From NCBI GenBank assembly GCA_902766975.1, contig CACXFH010000122.1, positions 1-42,645 on the forward strand: DNA of 42,645 bases, in the 5' to 3' direction. This document shows positions 30,998 through 37,878 of this stretch, in pieces (the stretch's first letter is position 1; the number at the start of each line of letters is the position of its first letter). This DNA is from an uncultured bacterium (GTDB lineage Bacteria; Cyanobacteriota; Vampirovibrionia; Gastranaerophilales; Gastranaerophilaceae). The position numbers and the translations under genes are program-made. The notes under the pieces were generated by a model. It made no database searches and was not told where the DNA came from. It was given only the letters and a program-made list of their open reading frames with translations.

Positions 30998-31822
30998 TTA
31001 AACAATCGATTTTTGCATTCTTTCGCTGCGATTTTCATTGAGAATATTTTTGAGTTTCATCAAACCTTGTGCGTGGAGCTGACACACTCTTGATTCTGAC
31101 ATATTAAGAGTTTCACCGATTTCTTTCATTGTCATGTTTTCTTGATAATAAAGGACCATTAAAATTCTTTCACGTTCCGGTAATCTCATAAGAGCCCTCT
31201 GCAATTCATTTTTAACATTTTTCTCCTCCGCCGCTTCATGTGGGTTTAATTTATTTTCGTCTTCAATAGTGTCTATTATTTCTATACTGTCTTCAGATGT
31301 TCCGCGTTTATCGTATATTGATGTTATAGTTACATCTTCTGACATAATTTGAGTAACTTTTGTGGGTTCCATATCAAGGTATTGTGCAATCTCATCAGTC
31401 GTTGGGACCCTGCCGTATTCTTGTTTTAATACTTCAACAGCTTGTTTAATTTCTTTAATCTTTTTGCGTACGCTCCTTGGTAAAAAGTCTTGAGAGCGTA
31501 CTTTATCTAAAATTGAACCACGTATTCTTATAAGTGCATAGGTTTCAAATCTGGAATTTTTCTGAGGGGAGAATCTTTCTATGGCATTAATCAGTCCTTC
31601 AACGCCATAGCCTGTAATATCTTCTATAGATATTGTGTCAGGAAGTGAAACTTTGACACGTCCGACAACGTAGCGTACAAGGTATATATACTGAACAATA
31701 AGCAAATCTCTTGATTTTTTATCCGATTTGTCCGCAAGATACGCATTCCAAAGATTTGTTAATTCTTCTTCGGATAAACGTTTTATGTGGCTGTATGAGG
31801 AAAAATCAAAATCCTGTTCCAT
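30998..31822 (-). CDS. FliA/WhiG-type alternative sigma factor
   Basis: A sigma-70 family member of 274 residues with regions 2, 3 and 4 and no region 1.1, as in sigma-28. Region 2 contains L-V-R-Y-V-V-G-R-V and G-V-E-G-L-I-N-A-I-E-R-F followed by F-E-T-Y-A-L-I-R-I-R-G-S-I-L-D, the strongest FliA/WhiG/SigB hallmark. Region 4 has L-P-E-R-E-R-I-L-M-V-L-Y-Y and the helix-turn-helix T-M-K-E-I-G-E-T-L-N-M-S-E-S-R-V-C-Q-L-H. FliA drives late flagellar genes and WhiG development genes; no flagellar or anti-sigma gene is nearby, so the regulon is open. The ATG has GAGGG and AAAGGG upstream. Confidence 0.9.
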   Translation of the reverse strand: MEQDFDFSSYSHIKRLSEEELTNLWNAYLADKSDKKSRDLLIVQYIYLVRYVVGRVKVSLPDTISIEDITGYGVEGLINAIERFSPQKNSRFETYALIRIRGSILDKVRSQDFLPRSVRKKIKEIKQAVEVLKQEYGRVPTTDEIAQYLDMEPTKVTQIMSEDVTITSIYDKRGTSEDSIEIIDTIEDENKLNPHEAAEEKNVKNELQRALMRLPERERILMVLYYQENMTMKEIGETLNMSESRVCQLHAQGLMKLKNILNENRSERMQKSIV

Positions 31823-31876
31823 TAACCCTCGACCCTTTTAGTCCTTCTTCCTTCTTACATTTTAATTTTATAATAT

Positions 31877-31891
31877 TGTGATATTTTCACA
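31877..31891. promoter_or_regulatory. TGTGA-N5-TCACA palindrome between the sigma and glycosyltransferase genes
   Basis: TGTGA (31877-31881) and TCACA (31887-31891) face each other across 5 bp. The half-sites are those of CRP/FNR-family regulators, whose usual spacing is 6 bp. It lies 55 bp upstream of the sigma gene. Confidence 0.3.
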
Positions 31892-32060
31892 TCATTTAAA
31901 AGTATGAAAAGAATATTCGGAAATTAAAGATTTTCTGGTACATGTAGATGATAAGGTGTAAAGTGTTGTCAATTCTTATTGGTTAATCTATGTCCAACTT
32001 TATTAATACTTTTGCCCTTCTGATTCCTATTACCCTATTGCCATATTGTTTTATTACCTT

Positions 32061-32072
32061 TACAATAAAACC
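32061..32072 (+). promoter_or_regulatory. -10 element of a leaderless glycosyltransferase transcript
   Basis: TACAAT (32061-32066) ends 6 nt before the ATG at 32073; no ribosome binding site is present. Confidence 0.55.
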
Positions 32073-33068
32073 ATGCCACAGAATAAAAAAATACTTGCAA
32101 TAAATTTTGGCGGGATTGGGGATGAGATATTCTTTTTACCGACATTGATTTCGCTAAAAAAAGAGTTCCCAAACAGTCATGTTACTCTTGCTCTTGAACC
32201 AAGGAGCAAAGGTATAAAAGACCTGACAGATGTAATTGATGATTTAATTCTTGTAGATGTCAAAGGACAAAACAAATACAAACAAATGCTGAAGTTCCTA
32301 TTTACGGTGCGAAAAGGTCATTTTGACATGGTTATATCATCAGGGGGGAACAAACTTATTAGTATTTTACTTTTCTGCATGGGTATAAAGAAGCGCTACG
32401 GGTATTATAGCGGTAGGCTCAGCAAATTATTATTAACTCATGCCGTGCCGTTAAACAAAAATCAATACGCATGCTCCATGTATCATGATTTGATTAGAAC
32501 AATTACTTCGCAAAATACCGAATTGCCGCAAATAAAAGTTGAAAAAAGAGAAATTATCTCTAATTCTGTGCTTATTCACCCCGGAGTGAGTAAAATGAGT
32601 ATACAAAAAAATTGTATAAAAACCGTACCGCCAAAAACATGGGCAAAAGTTATTGATTTGCTTGTGGCGGCCGGCAAAAAAGTCATGCTCGTCGGAGGCC
32701 CCGATGATGAAGATTGTATAAAAGAAATTATGGAGAATGTCAGAACTCAAAATTTTGAAAATTTATTCGGGACCACAAAGAATTTAAATGAATTGGCTCA
32801 ATTGATATCGTCTGCCGAAAAATTTTTATGTTCGGATTCTGCCCCATTGCATGTGGCTGTTGCTTTAGGCACCAAAACTTATGTAATATTCGGACCGACA
32901 GATGACAATGTGTTGGTTCCCACAACTTCTCAAGTAGTGACAATTAAGGCTGATGATAATTGTGATTTAAAACCATGCCTTTGGGAAAGACGAATGACTA
33001 CATGCAAAAATCTTGACTGTCTAAAGATTTTGCCCTCTAAAATTGTAGATAAAGTCATGAATTTTTAA
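32073..33068 (+). CDS. Glycosyltransferase family 9, heptosyltransferase-like
   Basis: A 331-residue GT-B glycosyltransferase of the ADP-heptose:LPS heptosyltransferase family, acting on the cytosolic face of the inner membrane during lipopolysaccharide core synthesis. The N-terminal I-N-F-G-G-I-G-D-E-I-F-F-L-P corresponds to the acceptor-side loop. The C-terminal domain has V-M-L-V-G-G-P-D-D-E and C-S-D-S-A-P-L-H-V-A-V-A-L-G-T-K-T-Y-V-I-F-G-P-T, the family's donor-binding signature. A cysteine-containing tail (L-K-P-C-L-W) follows. The sugar cannot be fixed from sequence. The frame opens nine codons earlier, but the -10 element covers that part, so ATG 32073 is chosen. With lpxA nearby it supports a lipopolysaccharide-bearing outer membrane. 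Confidence 0.87.
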   Translation: MPQNKKILAINFGGIGDEIFFLPTLISLKKEFPNSHVTLALEPRSKGIKDLTDVIDDLILVDVKGQNKYKQMLKFLFTVRKGHFDMVISSGGNKLISILLFCMGIKKRYGYYSGRLSKLLLTHAVPLNKNQYACSMYHDLIRTITSQNTELPQIKVEKREIISNSVLIHPGVSKMSIQKNCIKTVPPKTWAKVIDLLVAAGKKVMLVGGPDDEDCIKEIMENVRTQNFENLFGTTKNLNELAQLISSAEKFLCSDSAPLHVAVALGTKTYVIFGPTDDNVLVPTTSQVVTIKADDNCDLKPCLWERRMTTCKNLDCLKILPSKIVDKVMNF

Positions 33069-33182
33069 TACATATTAATGATTGTTAAAAATGTTATATA
33101 ATTGCTATTGAAAAAATTTTTTTTTGTGTTTTATATAATTACAAATCCCCAATGCATTGATTTTTAGGACTATTTAACAAAA

Positions 33183-34817
33183 ATGAATAATCTTATTGAA
33201 CAATATAAATATGGTACTCAATATGGAAGTGCTTTCAGTGTTTTTTCTTTAGATAAAAATGCTAAAAACAAACATACATATTATTTAAAAATTGAAGCAG
33301 GAAAGTCTAAAAAACATGTTGGTGCTGATTTGAATTTATCTTATAGTGCAGGAAGTTTAATTGTAGGTTCCGGACTTATTATTTTGATGTTTTCAAGAAC
33401 CGCTCAAAAAAATATAAATAAATACTTAAATAAATTAAAAAATCATTTTGAAGTCCGTAAAGAAATTTCATCTATAGAAGAATCGAAAAAGAAATCTAAA
33501 TTTTATGGTTTCATGGTAAAAAAAATTAATTCAATTATACAAAAATCAGAAAGTATAAATAATATAGTGTCTTTAAAAGATATTTTATTTATGAAACTTA
33601 TGTATAAAACAAGACCTACTCAAAAAATTCATAAAAAGGTTTCAGCTATTTTTGAAAATTTATCACGTGACACTGTGAAAAAATCTTATCAAAAAACCGA
33701 AAAAAGTTTTACAAGGATGTATAAATTATTTGATAATTTAGATGATTATATCCTTAAAAATGCTCCGGATGAAACAGCTAATTTTAAGGGGAGGGAATAT
33801 ACTAAAAAGCAACTGGTTGAAATGGCAAAAGGTTATCGTCAGACGACAAAAGCTATTGTAAGTAATTTTATATCTAATGAGGCTCAGCAAAACAGATATG
33901 AATACATTAAAGAAGTTAATTCAACCTTGTATTCCAAATTCTGGGATGCGTCATTTAAAGATTTTTGGACTAAGAATAATAAATTTAAACGTAAGGAAAT
34001 GTGGCAAACATTTATTGCAGCAGAACAGATAAAGGGAGATAAAACTCAGCTTGCCGAAAATATAGCGCTTGTACGTAATGTAGTGACTTATACAAAAAAA
34101 GATAAAGCCGCAATGGTTCATGATTATGTGAATAAATTAGGAGAATTAATACCGCAAAAAGATGATTATGGTTCAGATATTGTTGAAAAGCTGGAATGGT
34201 TTGCAAAAAATTCTGATGGTTTGAAACATAATAAGGAAATATTCTTAAAAGAACTGGAAAATTTATCAAATCATAAAATTCCTTCGGATTTTAGTTCAAA
34301 CATACAACAAGTTCGTCAGGAGTCAAAAAATACCTATATAAGATTAATATATGAGCTTGTAAATGATGATGCGACCGGTGAATTGCAGGATATGTTGGCA
34401 ATTTATTACAAGATTGCGCCATTTGAAATGTCGAAATTCGGAGCTTCCGTTGCTTTAAAAAATGCCGTAAAATCTTTTGATAAATCAGTAAATGCTGAAA
34501 TCGGGGAATTCTTCGATAAAGTCAGAGATTTAGAACTAGGTTCAGCTCCAACCGATATTTTAACTATGCTGATTTCTTTCGGTTTGATATTAAAGGGGTT
34601 AAATTATGCTTCAGATAAAGATGAAAAAGTTTCGACTATATTAAAATCAGGAATTCCGATAGTTGGTGCTCTTGCAACGTCAATAATATCAGCCACAAAA
34701 CTTATTTCAGGAGGAAAATCTTTGGTATTGGGCTTTTTATCAGGATTGTTACTTAATCAAATGGGAGTTATGGCAGATAAATTACGTTTAAAATACAAAA
34801 ATAACACCAAAACCTAA
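33183..34817 (+). CDS. Unknown membrane protein, 544 aa
   Basis: One hydrophobic helix lies near residues 56-73 (A-G-S-L-I-V-G-S-G-L-I-I-L-M-F). It is followed by about 370 residues of lysine-rich, helical, soluble sequence, and then two or three C-terminal hydrophobic helices (I-L-T-M-L-I-S-F-G-L-I-L, I-V-G-A-L-A-T-S-I-I-S-A, L-V-L-G-F-L-S-G-L-L-L). The architecture (N-terminal helix, long soluble core, C-terminal helices) is like the 523-residue protein at 17898. No enzyme motif is recognised. The ATG lacks a good ribosome binding site; TATTTA 6 nt before it is a poor -10. The real promoter may be TATAAT at 33097. Confidence 0.72.
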   Translation: MNNLIEQYKYGTQYGSAFSVFSLDKNAKNKHTYYLKIEAGKSKKHVGADLNLSYSAGSLIVGSGLIILMFSRTAQKNINKYLNKLKNHFEVRKEISSIEESKKKSKFYGFMVKKINSIIQKSESINNIVSLKDILFMKLMYKTRPTQKIHKKVSAIFENLSRDTVKKSYQKTEKSFTRMYKLFDNLDDYILKNAPDETANFKGREYTKKQLVEMAKGYRQTTKAIVSNFISNEAQQNRYEYIKEVNSTLYSKFWDASFKDFWTKNNKFKRKEMWQTFIAAEQIKGDKTQLAENIALVRNVVTYTKKDKAAMVHDYVNKLGELIPQKDDYGSDIVEKLEWFAKNSDGLKHNKEIFLKELENLSNHKIPSDFSSNIQQVRQESKNTYIRLIYELVNDDATGELQDMLAIYYKIAPFEMSKFGASVALKNAVKSFDKSVNAEIGEFFDKVRDLELGSAPTDILTMLISFGLILKGLNYASDKDEKVSTILKSGIPIVGALATSIISATKLISGGKSLVLGFLSGLLLNQMGVMADKLRLKYKNNTKT

Positions 34818-34874
34818 TATTTTCCGTTTATGCGATATTAAAATAATATAAAGTTTTCAGATATTTCAGGGTTT

Positions 34875-34997
34875 TATAATATAATAAATGGTAGTTGTTC
34901 TACTTGGAAGGGGTTTTGTTCTTAAACAAGTACGAAACAACATAAGCAGGATAGTAGGTCGGTATTGTTTTAGCCGGCAAATGAGAGGAAATAAATA
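34875..34997 (+). ncRNA. Structured 5' leader of lpxA, with possible 36-codon upstream ORF
   Basis: TATAAT at 34875-34880 starts a leader of about 110 nt. Outer arms GTTGTT/AACAAC (34894-34899, 34936-34941) enclose ACTTG/CAAGT (34902-34906, 34927-34931); a second stem pairs GTCGGT with GCCGGC (34958-34963, 34973-34978). GAGAGG-type purines precede the lpxA ATG. An open frame of 36 codons runs from ATG 34888 to a TAATG overlap with lpxA; its arginine-rich content suggests it may not be coding. A cis-regulatory RNA is possible. Confidence 0.45.
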
Positions 34998-35810
34998 ATG
35001 ATTGATAAAACCGCAATAATTGATCCGTCAGCACAAATAGCTGAGGATGCTATAATAGGACCTTATGTAGTAATCGGTAAAAATGTAAAAATCGGCAGCG
35101 GTACAAGAGTAATTTCTAATGCGCATATTGAATATGCCGAAATCGGGAAAAATTGTACTATATCCCCGTTTTCTACAATCGGTTCCGAGCCGCAGGATTT
35201 GGGTTATAAGGGGGAGGAAACGAAGGTTGTTATCGGCGATGAAACCATAATTAAAGAAAATGTAACAATTCACAGAGCTGCTGCTTGTGGTGATTTTACA
35301 ACAAGGATAGGTAATAAATGTTTAATTATGGTTGGTGCGCATGTTGCTCACAATTGTGTGTTGGAAGATCAGGTAATTTTGGCAAATCTCGTAACGCTCG
35401 GCGGGCATGTACATGTCGAATTCGGGGCGTTTGTTGGCGGAATGAGCGTATTCCATCAAAATATCAGAATTGGAACTATGTCAATTGTCAGTGGATTTAG
35501 TGCTTCAAGACAAGATATATTACCTTATTCAAAAGGTGAAGGCAGACCTCCGGTACCTAGAACAATTAATGTTATTGCTTTAAAACGCAGAGGAGTTGAT
35601 TTGGAAACCAGAACTCATTTAAATGAAGCATTTAAGTTGCTTATTAGCGAAGATTATAATACAACTCAGGCTATAGAAAAGATTAAAGCAGAAATTCCGA
35701 CAAATGAATATATTGAAAAGATGATAAGTTTTATTGAATCTTCAAAACGCGGAGTTCTTCTAAAAACTCACAAATCAGGTCATCAGTCACTGAGTAATGA
35801 AGAAGAATAG
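34998..35810 (+). CDS. lpxA: UDP-N-acetylglucosamine acyltransferase LpxA
   Basis: The first enzyme of lipid A synthesis, moving a hydroxyacyl chain from acyl carrier protein to UDP-GlcNAc. The first 190 residues are hexapeptide repeats forming a left-handed beta helix (I-G-P-Y-V-V, I-G-K-N-V-K, I-G-S-G-T-R and so on). The catalytic histidine is H118 in G-A-H-V-A-H-N-C. The conserved G-G-H-V and G-R-P-P-x-P-R-T-I-N-V-I-A-L-K-R-R-G segments are intact. The helical C-terminal domain ends in a Glu-rich tail, 270 residues in all, slightly longer than E. coli. Other lpx genes are not adjacent, unlike the usual fabZ-lpxA cluster. It follows a structured leader and ends in a strong terminator. Confidence 0.95.
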   Translation: MIDKTAIIDPSAQIAEDAIIGPYVVIGKNVKIGSGTRVISNAHIEYAEIGKNCTISPFSTIGSEPQDLGYKGEETKVVIGDETIIKENVTIHRAAACGDFTTRIGNKCLIMVGAHVAHNCVLEDQVILANLVTLGGHVHVEFGAFVGGMSVFHQNIRIGTMSIVSGFSASRQDILPYSKGEGRPPVPRTINVIALKRRGVDLETRTHLNEAFKLLISEDYNTTQAIEKIKAEIPTNEYIEKMISFIESSKRGVLLKTHKSGHQSLSNEEE

Positions 35811-35828
35811 TAAAGGTAACTTTAATAA

Positions 35829-35870
35829 TAAAATCCCTTATTCTGATGTGTAGAATAAGGGATTTTTTAT
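35829..35870. terminator. Bidirectional intrinsic terminator between lpxA and the M48-like gene
   Basis: A perfect 14-bp stem (35831-35844 and 35852-35865) with a 7-nt loop and T/A runs on both sides; it serves both convergent genes. Confidence 0.92.
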
Positions 35871-35895
35871 TGTTTATTTATTTCTATCAGTTTTG

Positions 35896-36702
35896 TTATT
35901 TAGCTGTATTTAATAATCCGTATACAGCATCCCAACCGCTGATTCCTCCTCTGAGTTTGAATTTTGCTATTTTATCCGCAGTTGTTTTTTGTGCTTTTTT
36001 ATAAGTCTTATCGTGTTTTTTAACGAGTTTTTTATTCGCATTTCTTGTTTCTGTTGCGCTTTGAGCATAAGTCAGGAATGTTCTGTATTCATTGCAGCCA
36101 TATCCGATTTTCAATTTTGCAGGGTATACATATTCAATGTAATCATAAATATTTAAAGCTTTTTCAGCATTTGCAGGACGCCCGATTATTGTATCCCAAT
36201 ATGTTCCTGTTTGTTTTGTATAAACAACGATTGCTGCAAGCGGATTATAACCTGCGCCTACCATTAAATTAACCGCAACCAAATCTGCTTCTTTATCTTC
36301 TTTTGTTGTCTGATAGTTAGAAGCAAAAGTTTGAACGGTTGCAGATGTTGTGATGTTTGTATCTGTTGTTGATTGAAGTAAATTTATTACTTTATTTTTT
36401 GAACTGTGTCCGAAAATAATGTGTCCGAGTTCTCCTGCTACAACTGCCGCTACTTCATTATCATTACCCGCAAATGCAAGTTCGGCACTTGATACATTCA
36501 CAACCTTTGTCGTAATAAATTCTGCGTTGTTAGGAGTATCGGAAACTACCATAAATTTTATATTTGTGGTAGGGATACCGTTTTTAGTCAATAAATTTTG
36601 ACCTACTTCCTGAACCCTTGAAGCTGCATTGTATGTTGTTGCGGCACTGCAGGGTATTGCAATTGCAATTACTGCAAAAAGACTTAATAAAACCTTTTTC
36701 AT
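35896..36702 (-). CDS. Secreted M48-like protein with degenerate HExxH (GELGH)
   Basis: A 268-residue secreted protein with a Sec signal peptide (M-K-K-V-L-L-S-L-F-A-V ... C-S-A-A). The body follows the M48 metallopeptidase layout: F-M-V-V-S-D-T-P-N-N-A-E-F near 50, then V-A-A-V-V-A-G-E-L-G-H-I-I-F-G-H-S, then K-E-A-D-L-V-A-V-N-L-M-V-G-A-G-Y-N-P carrying the third-ligand glutamate. The first zinc-binding histidine is glycine 90 (GGA codon, bases 36421-36435 on the complement), so H-E-x-x-H reads G-E-L-G-H. The enzyme is probably inactive or uses altered metal binding. A lysine-rich C-terminal tail follows. The ATG has AAGGAG upstream, and a small hairpin stands in the leader. Confidence 0.8.
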   Translation of the reverse strand: MKKVLLSLFAVIAIAIPCSAATTYNAASRVQEVGQNLLTKNGIPTTNIKFMVVSDTPNNAEFITTKVVNVSSAELAFAGNDNEVAAVVAGELGHIIFGHSSKNKVINLLQSTTDTNITTSATVQTFASNYQTTKEDKEADLVAVNLMVGAGYNPLAAIVVYTKQTGTYWDTIIGRPANAEKALNIYDYIEYVYPAKLKIGYGCNEYRTFLTYAQSATETRNANKKLVKKHDKTYKKAQKTTADKIAKFKLRGGISGWDAVYGLLNTAK

Positions 36703-36724
36703 AAAACTTTCTCCTTATCTGCTT

Positions 36725-36747
36725 GTCGACATCGTAAAGCCGACCTA
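36725..36747 (-). promoter_or_regulatory. Leader hairpin shared with lpxA
   Basis: On the minus strand TAGGTCGG (complement 36740-36747) begins a hairpin GTCGGC-N8-GTCGAC (6 bp, one wobble) just upstream of the AAGGAG of the M48-like gene. The lpxA leader has the same TAGGTCGG at 34955-34962 opening a 6-bp hairpin before its ribosome binding site. Confidence 0.4.
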
Positions 36748-36877
36748 CCTTACTTTACTTATTTTACATCCCGGCGCCGGAACACCGATATGCTTTTTAA
36801 TATACTACAATATTTTAATCCAAAGATATTTTTTGTAAAATAAAAAATTAAGGTAATTGGTAATGTATATCGTATGT

Positions 36878-37771
36878 TTATTTTTTGTCTTGTTTATAAC
36901 CAAAATCATTTAAAATATTATCTTTTTTGCGCCAGTCTTTTTCGACTTTAACTTCAAGCCCTAAGAAAACTTTTTTTTCGGTAATTTTTTCTAAATCCTG
37001 TCTTGATTCGGTTCCGATTTTTTTAAGCAGGCTTCCTCCCTTGCCAATCAATATACCTTTTTGACTTTTTGTTTCACAATAAATCGTTGCATAAATTTTG
37101 TCTATTTCTTCTTGCTCAAAATAGTTCTCAATTTTAACTGCAACTGCGTGCGGTATTTCATCAGATGTATTTAATAAAATCTTTTCTCTGATAATTTCCT
37201 GTGCAACATCACGCATTGTTTCTTCCGTAACAACATCTTCAGGATACATAATTTCACCGTCGGGAAGTTTTTTATAAATGTTTTTGAGTAAAGTGTCAAT
37301 ATTCCTTCCGGTTTTAGCCGATATTCTAACAACCGGCAAATTTTCATTGAATAATGTTTTATAACTTAAAAGATTTTGTTCAATCTTCTCAGTTTTTTTA
37401 ATCTTATCAACTTTGTTCATTACAATTATTACCGGTATTTTTGTTTTTAAAAGGTTTTGAACAATCCACTTATCTCCTTTCCCTGCGGGCTCAGAGCCGT
37501 CCACAAGGAACAATATTACATCGGCATCCGGAATTGCAATTTTGGCTTCATCAACCAAAAATTCGCCTAATTTATTAAGCGGTCTGTGTATTCCTGGGGT
37601 ATCAATAAAAATTATTTGTCCATGCTCATTAGTCAAAATACCTTTAATTCTTTTTCTTGTTGTTTGAGCTTTGTCTGTTGCAATAACAATTTTCTGCCCC
37701 AAAATTTGATTAAGAAGGGTTGATTTCCCAACATTCGGGCGCCCAATTATTGTTACAAATCCACATTTCAT
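36878..37771 (-). CDS. era: GTPase Era
   Basis: A 297-residue GTPase that helps 30S subunit maturation by binding the 3' end of 16S rRNA. The G domain has G-R-P-N-V-G-K-S (G1), Q-T-T-R (G2), D-T-P-G-I-H (G3), N-K-V-D (G4) and S-A-K-T-G (G5). The C-terminal KH domain shows I-L-I-G-K-G-G-S-L-L-K-K-I-G (the G-x-x-G loop) and ends K-V-E-K-D-W-R-K. I start it at the ATG at 37771 (M-K-C-G-F-V-T-I-I-G); the frame is open nine codons further, but the family start and a TACAAT 6 nt upstream support the shorter form, giving a leaderless message. Confidence 0.95.
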   Translation of the reverse strand: MKCGFVTIIGRPNVGKSTLLNQILGQKIVIATDKAQTTRKRIKGILTNEHGQIIFIDTPGIHRPLNKLGEFLVDEAKIAIPDADVILFLVDGSEPAGKGDKWIVQNLLKTKIPVIIVMNKVDKIKKTEKIEQNLLSYKTLFNENLPVVRISAKTGRNIDTLLKNIYKKLPDGEIMYPEDVVTEETMRDVAQEIIREKILLNTSDEIPHAVAVKIENYFEQEEIDKIYATIYCETKSQKGILIGKGGSLLKKIGTESRQDLEKITEKKVFLGLEVKVEKDWRKKDNILNDFGYKQDKK

Positions 37772-37777
37772 GAACTT

Positions 37778-37783
37778 ATTGTA
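37778..37783 (-). promoter_or_regulatory. -10 element of a leaderless era transcript
   Basis: TACAAT preceded by TGT (extended -10), ending 6 nt before the era ATG. The preceding TTTATGT is identical to that of the pnuC fusion. Confidence 0.6.
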
Positions 37784-37878
37784 ACATAAATTTACCAAAT
37801 ATTAATAAAGTAGCAAATTTTTTTATTCTCGACTATTATATAAAGTATAAGTGTAGTTTTTTAAAAGTAGCGGGTAAT

